In this document: positions 35,630 through 45,439 of the stretch, piece by piece | Layout of the letters: the number at the start of each line of letters is the position of its first letter | How positions within the stretch are numbered: position 1 is the stretch's first letter | Assembly (NCBI RefSeq): GCF_001742165.1 | Contig: NZ_CP016442.1 | Location: forward strand, 3,224,001-3,288,000 | Length of the DNA: 64,000 nucleotides | Direction of reading: 5' to 3' | From: Burkholderia stabilis | Lineage (GTDB): Bacteria > Pseudomonadota > Gammaproteobacteria > Burkholderiales > Burkholderiaceae | Translations under genes and position numbers: made by a program | Notes under the pieces: model-generated | Database searches by the model: none | What the model saw: the letters and a program-made list of their open reading frames with translations, nothing else | Told to the model about the DNA's origin: nothing

Positions 35630-36466
35630 TCAGGCCGTTTCGTAATCGACGTAGCCGGTTTCGCGGCAGAAGCTGACGAGCCGCAAGCCGGCCGCCTTCG
35701 CGATGCCGATCGCGAGCGAAGATGGCGCGGAGATGGTCGCAACCATCGGGATGCCGACCCGCGCTGCCTTGCGCACGAGCTCGTAGCTCGCGCGGCTCGA
35801 CAGGAACACGAAGCCGTCGGTCGTGTCGGCGCGCGACAGCACGAGCGAGCCGATCAGCTTGTCCAGTGCGTTGTGGCGGCCGACATCCTCGAACGCCATC
35901 CGGATCGCGCCTGTTGCGTCGCACCACGCGGCAGCATGCAGGCCGCCGGTGAGCCGCGTGAGCGCCTGGTGGGCCGGCAGCGCATGCGCCGCGCGCGCCA
36001 GCGCGTCGGGCGCGAGGCGCGCGAGAAAGCCGGTATCGGGCACGCGTTCGGGCGCGAGGTCGAGCAGGTCGATGCTTTCGATCCCGCACACGCCGCAGCC
36101 CGTGCGCCCCGCGAGCGCGCGGCGCCGGTCCTTCAGCGCGGCGAACGCCTGCTGGACGACTTCCAGGTGCACTTCCGCGTGCGGCAGCGGCGCGTCGGCA
36201 TGCAGGATCACCTCGATGTCCTTGATGTCGCTGCCGCGCGCGACGATCCCTTCCGAGATCGCGAAGCCGACCGCGAACGCTTCGAGGTCGCACGGCGTGC
36301 ACATCATCACCGCGTGCGAGATGCCGTTGAAGACGAGTGCGACGGGCCATTCCTGGCCGACGTAGTCGTGCGCGGTTTCGACGGCGCCGCCGCGCGTGCG
36401 GCGCACGGACAGTTCGATCGCGCCGCGCGGTTCGTCGCGCAGTTCGCCGGATTCGGTCGGATTCAC
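35630..36466 (-). CDS. fdhD: Formate dehydrogenase accessory sulfurtransferase FdhD
   Basis: Delivers sulfur from cysteine desulfurase to the molybdenum cofactor of formate dehydrogenase in the cytoplasm; 278 residues. The essential CxxC motif is in GRTGCGVCGIES near residue 119, with the upstream conserved EGIVARGSDI and the downstream DVGRHNALDKLIG. A GTG at 36472 overlaps the ribosome binding site, so the GTG at 36466, five bases after GGGAG, is preferred. It is divergent from the NarM-like gene. Confidence 0.93.
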   Translation of the reverse strand: MNPTESGELRDEPRGAIELSVRRTRGGAVETAHDYVGQEWPVALVFNGISHAVMMCTPCDLEAFAVGFAISEGIVARGSDIKDIEVILHADAPLPHAEVHLEVVQQAFAALKDRRRALAGRTGCGVCGIESIDLLDLAPERVPDTGFLARLAPDALARAAHALPAHQALTRLTGGLHAAAWCDATGAIRMAFEDVGRHNALDKLIGSLVLSRADTTDGFVFLSSRASYELVRKAARVGIPMVATISAPSSLAIGIAKAAGLRLVSFCRETGYVDYETA

Positions 36467-36587
36467 GAGCACTCCCGTTGATTCGAAGCACGGCCGGCGA
36501 CAATCGTGTCCGCCGCCCGCGCGCAGAGGTTCTAAAATACCTCAGGCAAGCCGGCCGCGCCGGCATCCGCCACGTCAGGTAACGACC

Positions 36588-37070
36588 ATGGGACTCAGCG
36601 ACGCTCCGCTGCTATTCAATTTCGAACACGATTCGTCGGAAAACTTCACGTATATCCCGATGATCGTGCGTTTCAATCTCGACCGCTTCGGTCTGCGGAT
36701 TTCGCTCGAGCAGTGGCAGCTGCTGCCGCTCGAGGACCGCAAGCTGCTCGCGCGCTTTCCGGCCGACGACGACACTGCGATCGAGCCCAATTTCGATCAC
36801 GCGCTGTTCGAAATGCTGCGCACGCACGCCGATCTGGAACCGTCATGGTTCCAGCCGGACGAGCGGCCGACCTGGCGCGCGACCGACACGGTGCCGGAGT
36901 CGCTCGTGCAGCAGAGCGCGCTGGCCGGGCTGTCGGCCCCCGCGCTCGCGCAGTGGCAGCGGCTCGCGCCGTTCCAGCGCTACGTGCTGGTGAAGCTGTC
37001 GCGCAAGCCGAAGCTCAATCACGATTTCCTGCCGGCGATGCGGGAGTTCGGGCTGACGGCCACGCACTGA
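36588..37070 (+). CDS. Nitrate reductase-associated protein (NarM-like)
   Basis: Protein of 160 residues of the nitrate-reductase-associated (NarM) family. The signature is FNFEHDSS at the N-terminus followed by YIPMIVRFNLDRFGLRISLEQW near residues 22-43. NarM was described as needed for nitrate reductase activity in cyanobacteria; the mechanism is not settled. It has no membrane segments or cofactor motifs. Its divergent neighbour fdhD is a molybdoenzyme maturation factor, a fitting context, but no nitrate reductase gene is in the window. Family assignment is from memory. Confidence 0.75.
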   Translation: MGLSDAPLLFNFEHDSSENFTYIPMIVRFNLDRFGLRISLEQWQLLPLEDRKLLARFPADDDTAIEPNFDHALFEMLRTHADLEPSWFQPDERPTWRATDTVPESLVQQSALAGLSAPALAQWQRLAPFQRYVLVKLSRKPKLNHDFLPAMREFGLTATH

Positions 37071-37097
37071 CGCGGCCGGGTGCCGGGCGCTCGCCCG

Positions 37098-37493
37098 TCA
37101 GAGCGGCGGCAGTTGCCGCGGCTTGCGGTCCGGGCCGGTCGCGACGTACGTGAGCGTCGCTTCCGTGACCTTCACGACTTCGCCCATCAGGCGCATGCGT
37201 TGCGCATAGACCTCGACGTCGACCGTGATCGACGTGTTGCCGGTGCGCGTGATGGTTGCGTAGAAGCTCAGCAGATCGCCGACGAACACCGGCTGCTTGA
37301 ACACGAACGAGTTGACCGCGACCGTCGCGACGCGGCCGTTCGCGCGCTGGCTCGCGGGGATCGAGCCGGCGATGTCGACCTGCGACATGATCCAGCCGCC
37401 GAACACGTCGCCATGGACGTTCGCGTCGTGCGGTTGCGGGACGACGCGCAGCGCGGGCTGTTTTTGCGGGAGGTCGAGGGTCGAATCGGTCAT
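37098..37493 (-). CDS. Acyl-CoA thioesterase, YciA type (hot dog fold)
   Basis: Hot-dog-fold thioesterase of about 131 residues. Seen: NVHGDVFGGWIMSQVDIAGSI at residues 25-45, the catalytic aspartate-containing helix typical of the YciA/ACOT family, and the repeat-strand region VGDLLSFYATITRTGNTSITVDVEV. It hydrolyses acyl-CoA esters to free acid and CoA. An alternative in-frame ATG five codons upstream (37508) is possible, and neither start has a strong ribosome binding site. Confidence 0.9.
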   Translation of the reverse strand: MTDSTLDLPQKQPALRVVPQPHDANVHGDVFGGWIMSQVDIAGSIPASQRANGRVATVAVNSFVFKQPVFVGDLLSFYATITRTGNTSITVDVEVYAQRMRLMGEVVKVTEATLTYVATGPDRKPRQLPPL

Positions 37494-37668
37494 GGCGGGG
37501 GCTTTCATCCTGTAATAAATAGACCGCCGCGCGCAGGCAGGCCGGCGAGGCCGCCGGCAGCGGCGCGAAGCGGCTTCTGCGACAATACAACGTCCGCAAA
37601 TTGTACGAGAAAGCGGGCGAGCCGGCCGCCGATGCATGCGCCCGGCACCACACTACAGATCCTTCCCC

Positions 37669-39540
37669 ATGCGCCGATTTCCTGCTTCCGGCGAGCCTGC
37701 GCCGGCTCCGACCGGGTCCCGCAACGACTGGCAGACCATCCGGTCGTTGCTGCCGTACCTGACCACCTACAAATGGCGCGTCGCGCTCGCCCTCGCCTGC
37801 CTGATCGGCGCGAAGGTCGCGAACCTCGGCGTGCCGGTCGTGATGAAGCGCATCGTCGACCACCTGTCCTACGTGCAGCAGATCACCGCGATCGGTCGCG
37901 CCGAGCAGTCGGCCGGCATCGTGCTCGCGGGCGGCGTGGGGCTGCTGGTCGTCGCGTATGCGTTCGTGCGGCTGTCGACATCGCTGTTTACCGAGCTGCG
38001 CGAGATCCTGTTCTCGAAGGTCACCGAGAGCGCGGTGCGCCAGCTCGCGCTGCAGGTGTTCCGGCATCTGCACGGGTTGTCGCTGCGGTTCCATCTCGAA
38101 CGCCAGACGGGCGGCATGTCGCGCGACATCGAGCGCGGCACGCGCGGCATCCAGCAACTGATTTCGTATTCGCTGTACAGCATCCTGCCGACGCTCGTCG
38201 AGGTCGGGCTCGTGCTCGGCTTCTTTGTGGTCAAGTACGAGGCCTATTACGCGTACGTGACGTTCGCGGCGCTGGTCACGTACATCGTGTTCACCGTGAA
38301 GGTGACCAACTGGCGCACGCATTTCCGCCGCACGATGAACGAGCTCGATTCGCGCGCGAACTCGCGGGCGATCGATTCGCTGATCAACTACGAGACGGTG
38401 AAGTACTTCGGCAACGAGGAGTGGGAAGCGCAGCGTTACGACGAGAACCTGAAGCGCTACCGCAAGGCGGCGATCCGCTCGCAGAATTCGCTGTCGGTGC
38501 TGAACTTCGGGCAGCAGGCGATCATCGGCACCGGGCTCGTGTTCATCCTGTGGCGCGCGACGCAGGGCGTGCTCGCGGGCAAGCTGACGCTCGGCGATCT
38601 CGTGCTGATCAACACGTTCATGCTGCAGCTCTACATTCCGCTGAATTTTCTCGGCGTCGTCTATCGCGAGCTGAAGCAGAGCCTCACCGACATGGACCGG
38701 ATGTTCGGGCTGCTGTCGGCGGCGAAGGAAGTCGCCGATCGGCCCGACGCGCAGCCGCTCGCGGTGGCCGGCGCGCAGGTGCGTTTCGAGCACGTGAACT
38801 TCGCGTACGAGCCGGAGCGGCCGATCCTGCACGACGTGACGTTTACGATCGACGCGGGCACGACGACCGCGGTGGTCGGCCACAGCGGTTCCGGGAAGTC
38901 GACGCTGTCGCGGCTGCTGTTCCGTTTCTACGATCTCGACCGGCAGGCGGGCGGCGCGATCCGGATCGACGGGCAGGATATCCGGGACGTCACGCAGGAC
39001 TCGCTGCGCGCGTCGATCGGGATCGTGCCGCAGGATACCGTGCTGTTCAACGACTCGATCTACTACAACATCGCGTACGGCCGGCCGGCCGCGACCCGCG
39101 ACGAGGTGATCGCGGCCGCGCGCGCCGCGCACATCCACGATTTCATCGAAAGTTTGCCGAAGGGCTATGACACGCCGGTCGGCGAGCGCGGGCTGAAGCT
39201 GTCGGGCGGCGAGAAGCAGCGTGTCGCGATTGCGCGCACGCTGCTGAAGGACCCGCCGGTGCTGCTGTTCGACGAAGCGACGTCGGCGCTCGATTCGCGC
39301 TCGGAGCGCGCGATCCAGCACGAACTCGACCAGATCGCGCGGCATCGTACGACGCTCGTGATCGCGCACCGGCTGTCGACGGTCGTGCACGCGCAGCAGA
39401 TCCTCGTGATGGATCACGGGCGGATCGTCGAGCGCGGCTCGCACGACGAACTCGTGCGCGCCGACGGGTTGTATGCGCAGATGTGGGCGCTGCAGCAGCA
39501 GCGCGCGGCGGCGGGCGGCGAAGAGGCCGAAGCCGCGTGA
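37669..39540 (+). CDS. ABC transporter ATP-binding/permease, Atm1/HMT1 family
   Basis: Half-size exporter of 623 residues acting as a homodimer in the inner membrane. A transmembrane domain with about six helices (residues about 30-320) is followed by the nucleotide-binding domain: Walker A GHSGSGKST near 405, signature LSGGEKQRVAIART near 512, Walker B VLLFDEATSALD near 532. The ETVKYFGNE stretch near 242 is characteristic of the ATM1/ABCB7/HMT1 group, which exports glutathione-linked sulfur or metal species. An in-frame ATG at 37636 is possible; the ATG at 37669 is preferred by homologue length. Confidence 0.92.
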   Translation: MRRFPASGEPAPAPTGSRNDWQTIRSLLPYLTTYKWRVALALACLIGAKVANLGVPVVMKRIVDHLSYVQQITAIGRAEQSAGIVLAGGVGLLVVAYAFVRLSTSLFTELREILFSKVTESAVRQLALQVFRHLHGLSLRFHLERQTGGMSRDIERGTRGIQQLISYSLYSILPTLVEVGLVLGFFVVKYEAYYAYVTFAALVTYIVFTVKVTNWRTHFRRTMNELDSRANSRAIDSLINYETVKYFGNEEWEAQRYDENLKRYRKAAIRSQNSLSVLNFGQQAIIGTGLVFILWRATQGVLAGKLTLGDLVLINTFMLQLYIPLNFLGVVYRELKQSLTDMDRMFGLLSAAKEVADRPDAQPLAVAGAQVRFEHVNFAYEPERPILHDVTFTIDAGTTTAVVGHSGSGKSTLSRLLFRFYDLDRQAGGAIRIDGQDIRDVTQDSLRASIGIVPQDTVLFNDSIYYNIAYGRPAATRDEVIAAARAAHIHDFIESLPKGYDTPVGERGLKLSGGEKQRVAIARTLLKDPPVLLFDEATSALDSRSERAIQHELDQIARHRTTLVIAHRLSTVVHAQQILVMDHGRIVERGSHDELVRADGLYAQMWALQQQRAAAGGEEAEAA

Positions 39541-39653
39541 GCGGCGGGGCTGCGCGCGTCATGCGCGCAGCGGGGGCGGTAGCGGTGGTCTGCCGGAAGG
39601 GCGTGCGCGGGCGGTGCAACGCACGACACCGTGCCAGACCGTCCGTCGCCAGG

Positions 39654-40373
39654 TCAGCCCGCGGCGCGCAGCCGCGCGTCGAGCTCGCCGAGCTGCGCGG
39701 GCGTGCCGACGTTCTCCCAGATGCCTTCGTACAGTTCACCGCTCGCGCGGCCGGCTTCGATCGTCGCGCGATAGTACGGCGTCAGCGCGCGCCGGGTGCC
39801 GGGCGCGAGATCGCGGAACATCCGCGTGTCGTACAGGCCGATGTTGCCGAACGTGAAGCGCGCGGCGCCGTCGAGCGCCAGGCAGCCGTCGTCGCCGAGC
39901 GCGAAGTCGCCGGCCGGGTGGAACGGCGGGTTCGGCACCATCACGAGGTGCATCGCCGGCGCGTCCAGCGTCGCCATGCGGGCGGCGTGCGCGTCGAGCG
40001 TCCGGTAGTCGAACGCGCAGAACACGTCGCCGCTGACGGCCGCGAACACCGTCGGCCGGCCTCCGCGCTCCAGCAGCGGCAGCGCCTGCGCGATGCCGCC
40101 GGCGGTCTCCAGCGCGTCGCCTTCGGCCGAATACGCGATCCGCACGCCCCAGCGCGAACCGTCGCCGAGCGCGGCCTCGAGCTGCGCGCCGAGCCACGCA
40201 TGGTTGATCACGATCGTCTCGATGCCCGCGCGCGCGAGCGCTTCGATTTGCCAGACGATCAGCGGCTTGCCGCCCGCTTCGAGCAGCGGCTTCGGGCAGG
40301 TGTCGGTCAGCGGGCGCATCCGTTCGCCGCGCCCGGCGGCGAAGATCATCGCCGTGGTCAGAGTGTTGCTCAT
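39654..40373 (-). CDS. murU: N-acetylmuramate-1-phosphate uridylyltransferase MurU
   Basis: Nucleotidyltransferase of 239 residues that forms UDP-MurNAc from MurNAc-1-phosphate in the peptidoglycan recycling bypass. The N-terminal signature is IFAAGRGERMRPLTDTCPKP, followed by a Rossmann-like fold with GDVFCAFD. It begins 22 bp after amgK, the enzyme providing its substrate, and the pair diverges from lptD as in Pseudomonas putida. The longer open frame upstream runs through the amgK end and is excluded. Confidence 0.9.
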   Translation of the reverse strand: MSNTLTTAMIFAAGRGERMRPLTDTCPKPLLEAGGKPLIVWQIEALARAGIETIVINHAWLGAQLEAALGDGSRWGVRIAYSAEGDALETAGGIAQALPLLERGGRPTVFAAVSGDVFCAFDYRTLDAHAARMATLDAPAMHLVMVPNPPFHPAGDFALGDDGCLALDGAARFTFGNIGLYDTRMFRDLAPGTRRALTPYYRATIEAGRASGELYEGIWENVGTPAQLGELDARLRAAG

Positions 40374-40395
40374 GTTCGGCTGGGTGTCGGAACGG

Positions 40396-41445
40396 TCAGA
40401 ACGTATAGCCCACGTCGGCCGCCGCGTTGCCCTCGAGCTCGTCGAGCAGCTTCGCGAACGGCACGAGCGGGCGGTAGCGCAGCGCGACCTTGCGTGCATA
40501 CGCGATGAAACGCGGCAGGTCGTTCAGGTAGTGCGGCTTGCCGTCGCGGTAATTGATGCGCGCGAACAGGCCGAGGATCTTGATGTGGCGCTGCAGCCCC
40601 ATCCATTCGAGTTGGCGGTAGAACTCGCCGAAATCGGGGTCGACCGGCAGGCCGGCCTTTTTCGCCTTTTCCCAGTAGTACGCGAAGCAGTCGAGCTCGA
40701 ACTCCTCGTCCCAGCTGATGAATGCGTCGCGCAGCAGCGACACGACGTCGTACGTCAGCGGCCCGTAGACGGCGTCCTGGAAGTCGAGCACGCCCGGATT
40801 CGGCTCGCAGACCATCAGGTTGCGCGGCATGAAGTCGCGCAGCATGAAGCCTTGCGGCTGCGCGTGCGCGCTCGCGACCAGCAGCGCGAAGGTGCGGTCG
40901 AGCGTGCCGCGCATCGCGTCGGTGACGGGCTTGCCGAGGTGGCGGCCGACGTACCATTCGGGCAGCAGCTCCATCTCGCGGCGCAGGAACGCCTCGTCGA
41001 ACGGCGGCAGCACGTCGGGCTTCGACGTGAGCTGGAAGCGGATCAGCGCGTCGAGCGCGTCGCGCATCAGCGGTTTCGCGGCGGCCGGGTCGGCCGGATC
41101 GAGCACCGAGATGTACGACGTGCGGCCCAGATCGGTCACGAGCATGAAACCTGCGTCGAAATCGTGGGCCAGTATGTCCGGCACATGGTCGCCGGCTGCG
41201 GCGAGCAACTGAGCGACCTGGACGAATTCGCGGCACTTCTCGGGCGGCGGCGCGTCGACGGCGATCAGCGAGCCGCCGGGGCGTGTGGCCGACGCAACAC
41301 GGAAATAGCGACGGAAACTGGCGTCAGACGATGCGGGCGCGAGGGTCGACAGGTCGAGGGCGTAGCGCTCGGCGAGCGGGCGCAGCCACGCGGTGAGCGC
41401 TTCGAGGCGGGCGTCGGGCTGGGATGCGGCGGATGGGGGCGTCAT
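40396..41445 (-). CDS. amgK: Anomeric N-acetylmuramate/N-acetylglucosamine kinase AmgK
   Basis: Sugar-1-kinase with an aminoglycoside-phosphotransferase fold, 349 residues. The catalytic loop is FMLRDFMPRNLMV near residue 199 (a Brenner-like motif using Arg-Asp) and the metal-binding aspartate follows in VLDFQDAVYGPL near 219. In P. putida the AmgK-MurU pair channels recycled MurNAc directly to UDP-MurNAc and lowers fosfomycin sensitivity. Presumed first gene of the two-gene unit, transcribed away from lptD. Start at the ATG at 41445, behind CCTCCTCCGAG-rich sequence rather than a clear ribosome binding site. Confidence 0.9.
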   Translation of the reverse strand: MTPPSAASQPDARLEALTAWLRPLAERYALDLSTLAPASSDASFRRYFRVASATRPGGSLIAVDAPPPEKCREFVQVAQLLAAAGDHVPDILAHDFDAGFMLVTDLGRTSYISVLDPADPAAAKPLMRDALDALIRFQLTSKPDVLPPFDEAFLRREMELLPEWYVGRHLGKPVTDAMRGTLDRTFALLVASAHAQPQGFMLRDFMPRNLMVCEPNPGVLDFQDAVYGPLTYDVVSLLRDAFISWDEEFELDCFAYYWEKAKKAGLPVDPDFGEFYRQLEWMGLQRHIKILGLFARINYRDGKPHYLNDLPRFIAYARKVALRYRPLVPFAKLLDELEGNAAADVGYTF

Positions 41446-41476
41446 GAAACTCGGAGGAGGGGGGAACGTCTTGCCA

Positions 41477-41482
41477 TATAAT
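41477..41482. promoter_or_regulatory. Candidate -10 element in the amgK-lptD gap
   Basis: TATAAT (or TATTAT-like on the other strand) inside ATATAATACCCC, an isolated AT-rich point in the 223-bp divergent region. No fitting -35 box was found on either strand, so direction is open. Confidence 0.3.
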
Positions 41483-41668
41483 ACCCCACGACTTTTTTGA
41501 CGCGCCCCGCGTCAGCTTCCGCCGTGCAGGCCCGCCGCCGGTCGCGCCGTCCGCCCGATCGCCTCCCCGGTTTGCGCTCAGCCGCAGTCGCGGTTCGACG
41601 GCGCGGCCCGCCGTGCGCGAGTGTGCCGTGAAGGCGCGGTTGACAAGGGGCGATTCGCCAAACGATAG

Positions 41669-44029
41669 ATGCCGCCCAAACCGCTATTCCCGAATGTTTT
41701 CCCCGGTGACGGGGTGCCGCGCAAACGGCGGCTCGCGCTCGCGCTCCTGGCCGTGCCCGGCCTCGTGCCGGCCGTGTCGTACGCGCAGCTGTCGGGCGCG
41801 GCTGCGCAGCCGCAGCCGCTCGACTCGCCGTGGGATCTGCGTCTCGCGCCCCAGCTCGAGGATCATCCGCTGAAGGACGGCGCGAAGCCGGCCGCCTTCG
41901 TGATTGCCGACCACACGAGCGGCACGGCCGAGCAGGACCTGGCCGCAAAGGGCTCGGCCGAGCTGCGCCGCGGCGACGCCATCGTGAAGGCCGACGCGAT
42001 CCACTACGATCAGGATACCGACATGGCCGATGCGTACGGCCGGGTCAGGGTGTTCAATGGCGGCACGTCGTTCGTCGGCCCCGAGGCGCACCTGAAGATC
42101 GAGGCGAACCAGGGCTTCATGACGGCGCCGAAGTATCACTTCAACATGACGGGCGGGTCGGGCAGCGCGGAGCGCGTCGACATGCTCGACAACGAGCGCT
42201 CGGTGTTCGTCAACGGCACCTACACGGCGTGCCAGTGCTCGACGAATCCCGCGTGGTACATCAAGGGCAGCCGCTTCGACTTCGATACGGGCGCCGATGA
42301 AGGCACCGCGCGCAACGGCGTGCTGTTCTTCCAGGGCGTGCCGATCTTCGCGAGCCCGTGGATGACGTTCCCGCTGTCGGGCGAGCGTCGCAGCGGCCTG
42401 CTGCCGCCGACGTTCTCGGTGAACTCGAGCAACGGGTTCGAGCTGTCGCTGCCGTACTACTTCAATATCGCGCCGAACCGCGACCTGACGCTGACGCCGC
42501 GCATCATCTCGCGGCGCGGCGTGATGACCGAGGCGACGTTCCGCTACCTGTCGCCGTCGTATTCGGGCACGTTTACGGCCAATTACCTGCCGGATGACCG
42601 GCTCGCGCACCGCAACCGCTACGCGATCTACTGGCAGCACCAGCAGAACTTCGGCGGCGGCTTCGGCGGCTACGTCTACTACAACAAGGTCTCGGACAAC
42701 ACCTATCCCGAAGATCTGGGCTCGACGAACCAGTTCATCAACGGGACGCAGACGCTGTACCAGCAGGAAGCGGGCGTCACGTACAACAACGGCCCGTGGT
42801 CGGTGCTCGCGCGCTACCAGCACTGGCAGACGCTGCCGCCGTCGATCGCGCCGTACAGCCGCGAGCCGCAGTTGAACGTGAAGTACACGAAGTACAACGT
42901 CGGCGGCTTCGACTTCGGCGCGGAAGCCGACTATTCGCGGTTCCGCATCACGACGGCCGATGCGACCGAAGGCGACCGGGTCGTCTTCAACCCGTACATC
43001 GCGTACGGCGTGTACGGCCCCGGCTACTTCGTCGTGCCGAAGGTCCAGTATCACTTCGCGTCGTACGACCTGAACTACCTGTCGTCGACCACGCCGAACA
43101 GCCCGAAGCGCTTCACCGAGTCGATCCCGACCGTGAGCTTCGATACGGGCCTGATCTTCGACCGCTCGGTGCGCCTGTTCGGCCAGGACTTCATCCAGAC
43201 CCTCGAGCCGCGCCTGTACTACGTGTACACGCCGTATCGCGACCAGTCGAACGCGCCGCTGTTCGACACCGCGGAATCGGACTTCGGCCTCGCGGAGATC
43301 TACCAGCCGAACACGTTCGTCGGCAACGACCGGATCGCCGATGCGAACCGGATCACGGCCGGTCTCACGTCGCGCTTCATCGATCCGCGCACCGGCGACG
43401 AGCGCGCGCGCTTCGTGATCGCGCAGCAGTACTACTTCGCCGATCAGCGCGTCACGCTGAATTCCGGACAGAGCGCCGTGCTGGCGCGCCATTCGGACCT
43501 GATCGTCGGCGCCGCGCTGAAGCTCGGTTCGGGTTTCATGTCGGAGACGGCGTTCCAGTACAACCAGAACAACAACCAGCTCGTGAAGTCGAGCGTCGGA
43601 TTCGGTTACAGCCCGGGCGAGCGCCGCGTGATCAACGTCGGCTACCGCTACACGCGATCGAACACCACGCTCGACAACCAGCCGATCAACCAGTTCCTGA
43701 TATCCGCGCAGTGGCCGCTCACGCGCCGCCTGTATGCGATCGGCCGTTTCAACTACGATCTGGCCGGCGATCGCGTGGTCGACGGTCTGCTCGGCTTACA
43801 ATACGACGCGGATTGCTGGGCGCTCGGGGTCGGCGTGCAGCGGGCCGCGAACGGCGTGAATTCGTCGGGACAGCAGAACTCGTCGACGCGATTCATGATG
43901 CAGCTGACGCTCAAGGGGTTGTCGACCGTCGACAACGGCCTCGTGTCCGCGTTCCGCGCCGGGGTGCCGGGCTATACGCCGCTGCCGCCGCCGCCGCCGC
44001 CGATGTCCCGCTTCAGCAACTACGAGTAA
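41669..44029 (+). CDS. lptD: LPS-assembly protein LptD
   Basis: Outer-membrane beta-barrel that inserts lipopolysaccharide into the outer leaflet with LptE, 786 residues. A signal peptide covers about residues 1-40 ([23 protein letters not shown], in two parts). An OstA-like N-domain (about 70-200) is followed by a large LptD C-terminal barrel ending in MSRFSNYE. Only three cysteines are seen after the signal peptide, CQC near residue 188 and one near 716 (DADCWALG), fewer than in E. coli. It heads lptD-surA-pdxA-rsmA, an order shared with E. coli. Confidence 0.95.
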   Translation: MPPKPLFPNVFPGDGVPRKRRLALALLAVPGLVPAVSYAQLSGAAAQPQPLDSPWDLRLAPQLEDHPLKDGAKPAAFVIADHTSGTAEQDLAAKGSAELRRGDAIVKADAIHYDQDTDMADAYGRVRVFNGGTSFVGPEAHLKIEANQGFMTAPKYHFNMTGGSGSAERVDMLDNERSVFVNGTYTACQCSTNPAWYIKGSRFDFDTGADEGTARNGVLFFQGVPIFASPWMTFPLSGERRSGLLPPTFSVNSSNGFELSLPYYFNIAPNRDLTLTPRIISRRGVMTEATFRYLSPSYSGTFTANYLPDDRLAHRNRYAIYWQHQQNFGGGFGGYVYYNKVSDNTYPEDLGSTNQFINGTQTLYQQEAGVTYNNGPWSVLARYQHWQTLPPSIAPYSREPQLNVKYTKYNVGGFDFGAEADYSRFRITTADATEGDRVVFNPYIAYGVYGPGYFVVPKVQYHFASYDLNYLSSTTPNSPKRFTESIPTVSFDTGLIFDRSVRLFGQDFIQTLEPRLYYVYTPYRDQSNAPLFDTAESDFGLAEIYQPNTFVGNDRIADANRITAGLTSRFIDPRTGDERARFVIAQQYYFADQRVTLNSGQSAVLARHSDLIVGAALKLGSGFMSETAFQYNQNNNQLVKSSVGFGYSPGERRVINVGYRYTRSNTTLDNQPINQFLISAQWPLTRRLYAIGRFNYDLAGDRVVDGLLGLQYDADCWALGVGVQRAANGVNSSGQQNSSTRFMMQLTLKGLSTVDNGLVSAFRAGVPGYTPLPPPPPPMSRFSNYE

Positions 44030-44074
44030 CGCCGGCGTGTTTGCACCGGTCAGCACGATTTCAATGGAGTTTCA

Positions 44075-45439
44075 GTGGCAATGAAGAAAACCCTTCGTTT
44101 CGCGGCAGTCGTGTCCAGCCTCGCCGCGTCCGCCGCGCTGCTCGCCGCTGCGCCGGCCGCGGCGCAGGCGCTTGGTTCGAAAGGCGCGCAGCTTGCCGAC
44201 GAAGTCGTCGCGGTCGTCAACAACGACGTGATCACGGGCCGCGAACTCGACCAGCGCGCTGGCCTGATCGCGCGCCGGCTGCAGCAGCAGAACGCGCCCG
44301 TGCCGCCGACCGACCAGTTGCGCGCGCAGGTGCTGAACCAGATGGTGCTCGAACGTATCCAGGTGCAGAAAGCCAAGGACGACGGCATCCGCATCGACGA
44401 CGCGACCGTGCAGGCCACGCTGCAGCGTCTCGCGCAAGCCAACGGGATGACGCTCGAGCAGTACCGCTCGCGTCTCGAGGCGCAAGGTGTGCCCTGGAGC
44501 ATCTTCACGAGCGACGCGCGTACCGAACTGATGCTGTCGAAGCTGCGCGAACGCGAGGTCGACGGCAAGATCACCGTGTCGGACGCCGAAGTCGCGAACT
44601 ACATCGCGAGCCAGCGCGGGCCGAACGCGTCGCAGCAGCAGGACCTGCGCTTCCAGCACATCTTCATCAAGGCGCCGACCAACGCGCCGCAGGCCGACAT
44701 CGACGTCGCACAGAAGAAGGCTGAAGCGCTGCTGCAGCAGGCGAAGTCGGGCGCCGATTTCGAGCGGCTCGCGAAGAACAATTCGGAAGCGAACGACGCG
44801 AAGAAGGGCGGCGATCTCGGCTTCAAGGCGCCGAGCGCGCTGCCGGCCGACGTGGTCGACGCCGCGTCGAAGCTGCGCCCGGGCCAGGTCAACCCGACGC
44901 TGATCCGCGTGCCGGACGGCTTCGAGATCGTGCGTCTCGTCGACCGCCGCCAGAGCCAGGGCGCCAGCGCCGCGGCGCCGAAGATCGTCCAGACGCACGT
45001 GCGCCACATCCTGCTGCGCGTGGGTGAGGGCAAGTCGGAAGGGCAGGCGCGCCAGCAACTGGCCGACATCCGCAACCAGGTCGAGGCCGGCGGCGATTTC
45101 GCGAAGTTCGCGCGCACCTACTCGCAGGACGGTTCGGCGTCGCAGGGCGGCGATCTCGGCTGGATCAGCCCGGGCGAGACCGTGCCGGAATTCGAGCGCG
45201 CGATGAACAACCTGCAGGACGGCCAGATCAGCCAGCCGATTCGTACCGAGTACGGCTACCACCTGATCCAGGTGCTGAGCCGCCGCGAGGCCGAAGGCTC
45301 GGTGCAGCAGCAGATGGACATCGCGCGTCAGGCGATTGGCCAGCGCAAGGCCGAGCAGGCGTATGCCGACTGGCTGCGCGAGCTGCGCGATTCGTCGTAC
45401 GTGCAGTACAAGATCGGCGGCCTCGGCCCGGCGAATTGA
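44075..45439 (+). CDS. surA: Periplasmic chaperone/peptidyl-prolyl isomerase SurA
   Basis: Periplasmic chaperone for outer-membrane proteins such as LptD, 454 residues. Residues 1-31 are a signal peptide ending in APAAAQA. The SurA N-domain follows ([18 protein letters not shown] near 45), then two parvulin domains: one near 185-285 ([12 protein letters not shown]) and one near 305-405 ([29 protein letters not shown]), and a short C-terminal helix. The GTG at 44075 is five bases after GGAG; the ATG at 44081 is an alternative. Its stop overlaps the pdxA start. Confidence 0.96.
   Translation: MAMKKTLRFAAVVSSLAASAALLAAAPAAAQALGSKGAQLADEVVAVVNNDVITGRELDQRAGLIARRLQQQNAPVPPTDQLRAQVLNQMVLERIQVQKAKDDGIRIDDATVQATLQRLAQANGMTLEQYRSRLEAQGVPWSIFTSDARTELMLSKLREREVDGKITVSDAEVANYIASQRGPNASQQQDLRFQHIFIKAPTNAPQADIDVAQKKAEALLQQAKSGADFERLAKNNSEANDAKKGGDLGFKAPSALPADVVDAASKLRPGQVNPTLIRVPDGFEIVRLVDRRQSQGASAAAPKIVQTHVRHILLRVGEGKSEGQARQQLADIRNQVEAGGDFAKFARTYSQDGSASQGGDLGWISPGETVPEFERAMNNLQDGQISQPIRTEYGYHLIQVLSRREAEGSVQQQMDIARQAIGQRKAEQAYADWLRELRDSSYVQYKIGGLGPAN

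Noticed and set aside
37015..39444. An 809-codon minus-strand frame behind the ABC exporter
   Set aside because: Complementary shadow; the plus-strand gene has complete Walker and signature motifs.
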